A stretch of 28,089 nt of DNA from CAZEQK01 sp964514395 (GTDB taxonomy: Bacteria; Bacillota; Bacilli; Tepidibacillales; Tepidibacillaceae). The stretch is from contig CAZEQK010000041.1 of the NCBI GenBank assembly GCA_964514395.1, positions 1-28,089 of the forward strand, given 5' to 3'. The position numbers and the translations under genes were made by a program. A model generated the notes under the pieces. That model searched no databases. It saw nothing but the letters and a program-made list of their open reading frames with translations, and was not told the origin of the DNA. Below, one piece after another: positions 25,203 to 28,089 of this stretch (positions within the stretch are counted from its first letter, which is position 1; the number at the start of each line of letters is the position of its first letter).

Positions 25203-27620
25203 TTAATTTGCAACGATATTTACAAGCTTTCCTGGAACGACAATTATTTTTCTAACTGTCTTTCCTTCAATCTGCTCTTTTATTTTTTCATCATTTAAAG
25301 CGACTTGTTCTAAATCTTCTTTGGATATATTTTTATCCACCATGACCTTAGATCTAACTTTCCCCATCACTTGAATGACAATTTCAATTTCATCCTCTAC
25401 AAGTAAAGCTTCATCATAGGTTGGCCAAGCTTGATAGGAGATTGTTTCATTATTGCCAAGTTTCTGCCAAAGCTCTTCGGCAATATGTGGTGCGGCTGGT
25501 GCAAGTAGCTTTACAAAGCCTTCCATATACTCTTTTGGTAAAGCTTCCGCTTTGTAGCCTTCGTTGATAAAGACCATCATTTGCGAAATTGCTGTATTAA
25601 ATCGTAGTCCATCAAAATCTTCCGTTACTTTCTTCACGGTTTGATGATAGATCTTTTCAAGCTGCTCGGCTTTTCTGTTATCGTTAATTTTTTTATTCAA
25701 TGTACCATCATCATTCAAGAATAAGCGCCAAATACGATCGAGGAATCTTCGAGCACCATCTAAGCCGTTTTCAGACCAAGCAATGGATGCATCAAGTGGC
25801 CCCATAAACATTTCATATAGACGAAGGGTATCTGCTCCATGACTCTCAATAATATCATCTGGATTAACTACATTTCCTCTTGATTTACTCATTTTTTCAT
25901 TATTCTCACCAAGAATCATCCCTTGATTAAACAGCTTTTGGAATGGTTCCTTGGTTAGGACAACACCAATATCATATAAGAATTTATGCCAGAATCGTGC
26001 ATATAAAAGGTGTAACACCGCGTGCTCTGCACCACCTATATAGATATCGATTGGTAACCATTCTTTTAATTTTTCAGAGTCGGCAAGCGCCTCACTATTA
26101 TGTGGGTCGATGTAGCGTAAATAATACCAGCAACTACCTGCCCATTGTGGCATGGTATTTGTCTCCCTACGACCTTTCATACCTGTTTCTGGGTCGGTGA
26201 CATTTACCCAATTATCAATATTAGCAAGAGGGGATTCACCAGTTCCTGATGGTTTAATTTCTTTTGTCTTTGGAAGTACAAGTGGTAATTCAGCTTCAGA
26301 AATTGGTTTTGTCGTACCATCCTCGAGATGAATAATTGGTATTGGTTCTCCCCAATAACGTTGACGACTAAATAGCCAATCACGTAAGCGATAGGTTACC
26401 TTCTTTGATCCCTTTCCATTCTTTTCAAGCCATTCAATTGCTTTTTTAATGGCCTCATCCTTCCCTAAACCATTTAGGAAATCTGAATTGACATGCTTGC
26501 CATCACCTGTATAAGCCTCTTTTGTAACATCTCCACCTGTCACAACCTCTATAATCGGTAAATCAAATTTTTGGGCGAATTCAAAGTCGCGTTCATCATG
26601 TCCTGGAACAGCCATAATCGCACCTGTTCCGTAGCTCATTAATACATAATCTGCAATCCAAATTGGCATTTTTTCACCATTGAACGGATTGATAGCATAA
26701 GCTCCAGTGAATACACCTGTTTTATCCTTTGCTAAATCTGTTCTTTCTAAATCACTCTTTGATTTTATTTGATTTATATATCCTTCGACTGCTTGCTTTT
26801 GATTTTCTGTGGTTATTATTGCTACTAATGGATGCTCTGGTGCTAAAACAGCATAAGTTGCTCCAAAAATAGTGTCTGGTCTTGTGGTAAATACCTTAAA
26901 GGCATGCTGATGATTCTCTACATCAAAGCTTATTTCCGCCCCTTCGGATCGTCCTATCCAATTACGCTGCATATCCTTAATACTTTCTGGCCAATCCAAT
27001 TCCTCTAGATCATCTAATAAACGATCTGCATAGGCTGTTATCTTTAACATCCATTGCTTCATTGGGCGTCTTTCAACAGGATGACCACCACGCTCACTTT
27101 TACCATCGATTACCTCTTCATTGGCAAGCACAGTTCCAAGGGCTGGACACCAGTTTACAGGAACCTCATCTACATAGGCTAAGCCGTGTTCATACAATTT
27201 AAGAAAAATCCATTGTGTCCATTTATAATAATGTGGATCGGTTGTATTCACCTCTCGGTCCCAATCGTAGGAGAATCCAAGTGCTTTAATTTGTTTACGG
27301 AAGGTATCTACATTCTTAATGGTAAACTCTGCTGGATCATTTCCTGTATCTAATGCGTATTGCTCAGCAGGTAATCCAAAGGCATCCCATCCCATTGGAT
27401 GTAACACGTTATAGCCCTGCATACGCTTCATTCTAGAAATAATATCTGTTGCTGTATACCCTTCTGGATGACCAACATGTAAGCCAGCACCAGAGGGATA
27501 GGGAAACATATCTAACGCATAAAATTTTTCTTTTCCCTCATCCTCCGATGTTTTAAAGGTTTTGTTTTCTTCCCAATACTTCTGCCACTTTTTCTCTAAT
27601 TGCTTATGTTCGAAAGCCAT
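25203..27620 (-). CDS. leuS: Leucyl-tRNA synthetase
   Basis: An 805-residue class I synthetase that charges tRNA-Leu. The HIGH motif appears as HVGH at 48-51 within PYPSGAGLHVGHPEGYT and the KMSKS motif is exact in NEKMSKSRGN. The editing CP1 domain is present with its Thr-rich TTRPDT and the GTGAIMAVPGHDERD segment. The C-terminal anticodon-binding and tail domains are complete. AGGAGG lies eight bases before the ATG. It is controlled by the T-box leader upstream and is otherwise a single-gene unit. Confidence 0.98.
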   Translation of the reverse strand: MAFEHKQLEKKWQKYWEENKTFKTSEDEGKEKFYALDMFPYPSGAGLHVGHPEGYTATDIISRMKRMQGYNVLHPMGWDAFGLPAEQYALDTGNDPAEFTIKNVDTFRKQIKALGFSYDWDREVNTTDPHYYKWTQWIFLKLYEHGLAYVDEVPVNWCPALGTVLANEEVIDGKSERGGHPVERRPMKQWMLKITAYADRLLDDLEELDWPESIKDMQRNWIGRSEGAEISFDVENHQHAFKVFTTRPDTIFGATYAVLAPEHPLVAIITTENQKQAVEGYINQIKSKSDLERTDLAKDKTGVFTGAYAINPFNGEKMPIWIADYVLMSYGTGAIMAVPGHDERDFEFAQKFDLPIIEVVTGGDVTKEAYTGDGKHVNSDFLNGLGKDEAIKKAIEWLEKNGKGSKKVTYRLRDWLFSRQRYWGEPIPIIHLEDGTTKPISEAELPLVLPKTKEIKPSGTGESPLANIDNWVNVTDPETGMKGRRETNTMPQWAGSCWYYLRYIDPHNSEALADSEKLKEWLPIDIYIGGAEHAVLHLLYARFWHKFLYDIGVVLTKEPFQKLFNQGMILGENNEKMSKSRGNVVNPDDIIESHGADTLRLYEMFMGPLDASIAWSENGLDGARRFLDRIWRLFLNDDGTLNKKINDNRKAEQLEKIYHQTVKKVTEDFDGLRFNTAISQMMVFINEGYKAEALPKEYMEGFVKLLAPAAPHIAEELWQKLGNNETISYQAWPTYDEALLVEDEIEIVIQVMGKVRSKVMVDKNISKEDLEQVALNDEKIKEQIEGKTVRKIIVVPGKLVNIVAN

Positions 27621-27652
27621 TTTCTTTTCCTCCTAATGAATTCATTAAAATA

Positions 27653-27687
27653 CAAAAAACCCCTCATCCCAAAAAAGGGACGAGAGG
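27653..27687 (-). terminator. T-box-controlled terminator before leuS
   Basis: CCTCTCGTCCC pairs with GGGATGAGGGG around TTTTTT, followed on the minus strand by TTTTTTG. It competes with the antiterminator formed with the T-box bulge. Confidence 0.85.
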
Positions 27688-27917
27688 ATATCTTCCGCGG
27701 TACCACCCAATTTAGTAGCATCGTTACAATTTGAACTACTGCTACTCACTTAAACCTTTAACGCAGGTAACGGCAAATAATACTAAAGGTTCCTATTTGC
27801 AACTAAAAGGCGAGTTCACGATTTACTCAGGGTTGACTTTCACCAGCCGCCAACTCTCTACCATCCTTTTCAATCCGCTAATACTCCTTATCATCGTCTT
27901 TCAAAAATTTATTGTTG
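27653..27917 (-). ncRNA. T-box leader of leuS
   Basis: Read on the minus strand: a stem I region with AGTA near the base, the AGAGAG bulge segment and the GGTGAAAG distal loop; then a stem IIA/B H-type pseudoknot (GCAAATA/TATTTGC, with its loop AACCTTTA pairing TAAAGGTT, 27753-27800); stem III (AGTAGCA/TGCTACT); the T-box TGGGTGGTACCGCGG at about 27695-27709; and the terminator. Uncharged tRNA-Leu would pair with the T-box bulge and stop termination. I could not fix the specifier triplet with confidence, so leucine specificity is inferred from the gene. Confidence 0.92.
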
Positions 27918-27923
27918 TATTGT

Positions 27924-27952
27924 ATTTTATGTATTTCTTTCCAAACTGTCAA
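27924..27952 (-). promoter_or_regulatory. Promoter of the leuS T-box transcript
   Basis: TTGACA (27947-27952), 17 bases, TAAAAT (27924-27929) on the minus strand, just before the stem I region. Confidence 0.75.
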
Positions 27953-28033
27953 GTTATTTATCATGATTGAAGCTAAAATTGAATTGTATTTTCAAGTATT
28001 CTCTTTTTGACTTTTTTTATACCAAATTAAACC

Positions 28034-28042
28034 TGTTATGAT
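28034..28042 (+). promoter_or_regulatory. Extended -10 promoter heading off the right edge
   Basis: TGTTATGAT has the TGn extended -10 pattern. TTGACT at 28007-28012 is too far (24 bases) to be its -35, and TTTTTA at 28014-28019 is a weak one at 17 bases. It may serve a plus-strand gene beyond the window. Confidence 0.35.
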
Positions 28043-28089
28043 ATCCATGAAGAAACAGATAGTAGATATATTTACTTACCTTACTTCTA

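Noticed and set aside
28047..28089. Short open plus-strand frame starting MKKQIVDIF at the right edge
   Set aside because: The ATG has no ribosome site and lies at or before the transcription start predicted from the extended -10, and only 14 codons are visible, so I do not call a gene.
1..28089. CRISPR array, tRNA or rRNA genes, insertion sequences
   Set aside because: I saw no regularly spaced direct repeats, no tRNA cloverleaf signatures, no rRNA segments and no transposase frame in the window.

Overview
The window is low-GC chromosomal DNA of an endospore-former-type Firmicute, most likely order Bacillales. This rests on gene content and order: hprK-lgt-yvoD-ppaX-yvoF, yvlC-yvlD, uvrB-uvrA with a Bacillus-type SOS box, ftsE-ftsX followed by envelope genes, a minJ-like gene, and a T-box in front of leuS. 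I cannot name the genus. Almost everything is on the minus strand; the exceptions are a DUF2062 gene, a polysaccharide deacetylase gene and an outward promoter at the right edge.

Left part (1-2530): a secreted YD-repeat (RHS-like) protein runs off the left edge. Its leader carries a cyclic-di-GMP-I (GEMM-I) riboswitch followed by an intrinsic terminator and an internal pairing that could act as a switch. This is the most interesting element seen. A small non-coding stretch with an orphan terminator follows.

2530-11400: the catabolite-control and lipoprotein operon hprK-lgt-yvoD-ppaX-yvoF (HPr kinase, prolipoprotein diacylglyceryl transferase, membrane protein, pyrophosphatase, acetyltransferase). 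After it come a Cof-type HAD phosphatase, a divergent DUF2062 membrane protein, yvlC-yvlD, a DHA3-type MFS exporter and a YfhP-like membrane protein. The YfhP-like gene is preceded by about 200 bases of hairpin-rich non-coding sequence that I cannot assign.

11400-16420: uvrB-uvrA (nucleotide excision repair) behind a LexA-type box that overlaps the transcription start region.

16430-22290: a cell-division and envelope cluster read as ftsE, ftsX, a coiled-coil LytM (M23) hydrolase or activator, a CtpB-type S41 protease and a MinJ-like PDZ protein. FtsEX normally controls a peptidoglycan hydrolase or its activator, so the coiled-coil M23 protein beside it is a plausible partner.

22500-28089: a divergent membrane-anchored polysaccharide deacetylase, signal peptidase I, bioY (biotin uptake) with a candidate BirA operator over a consensus promoter, and leuS under a T-box leader with a recognisable stem IIA/B pseudoknot. 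Several start codons are best moved inward from the longest reading frame (uvrB, ftsX, ftsE, yvlD, the MFS gene, ctpB); reasons are given per entry.
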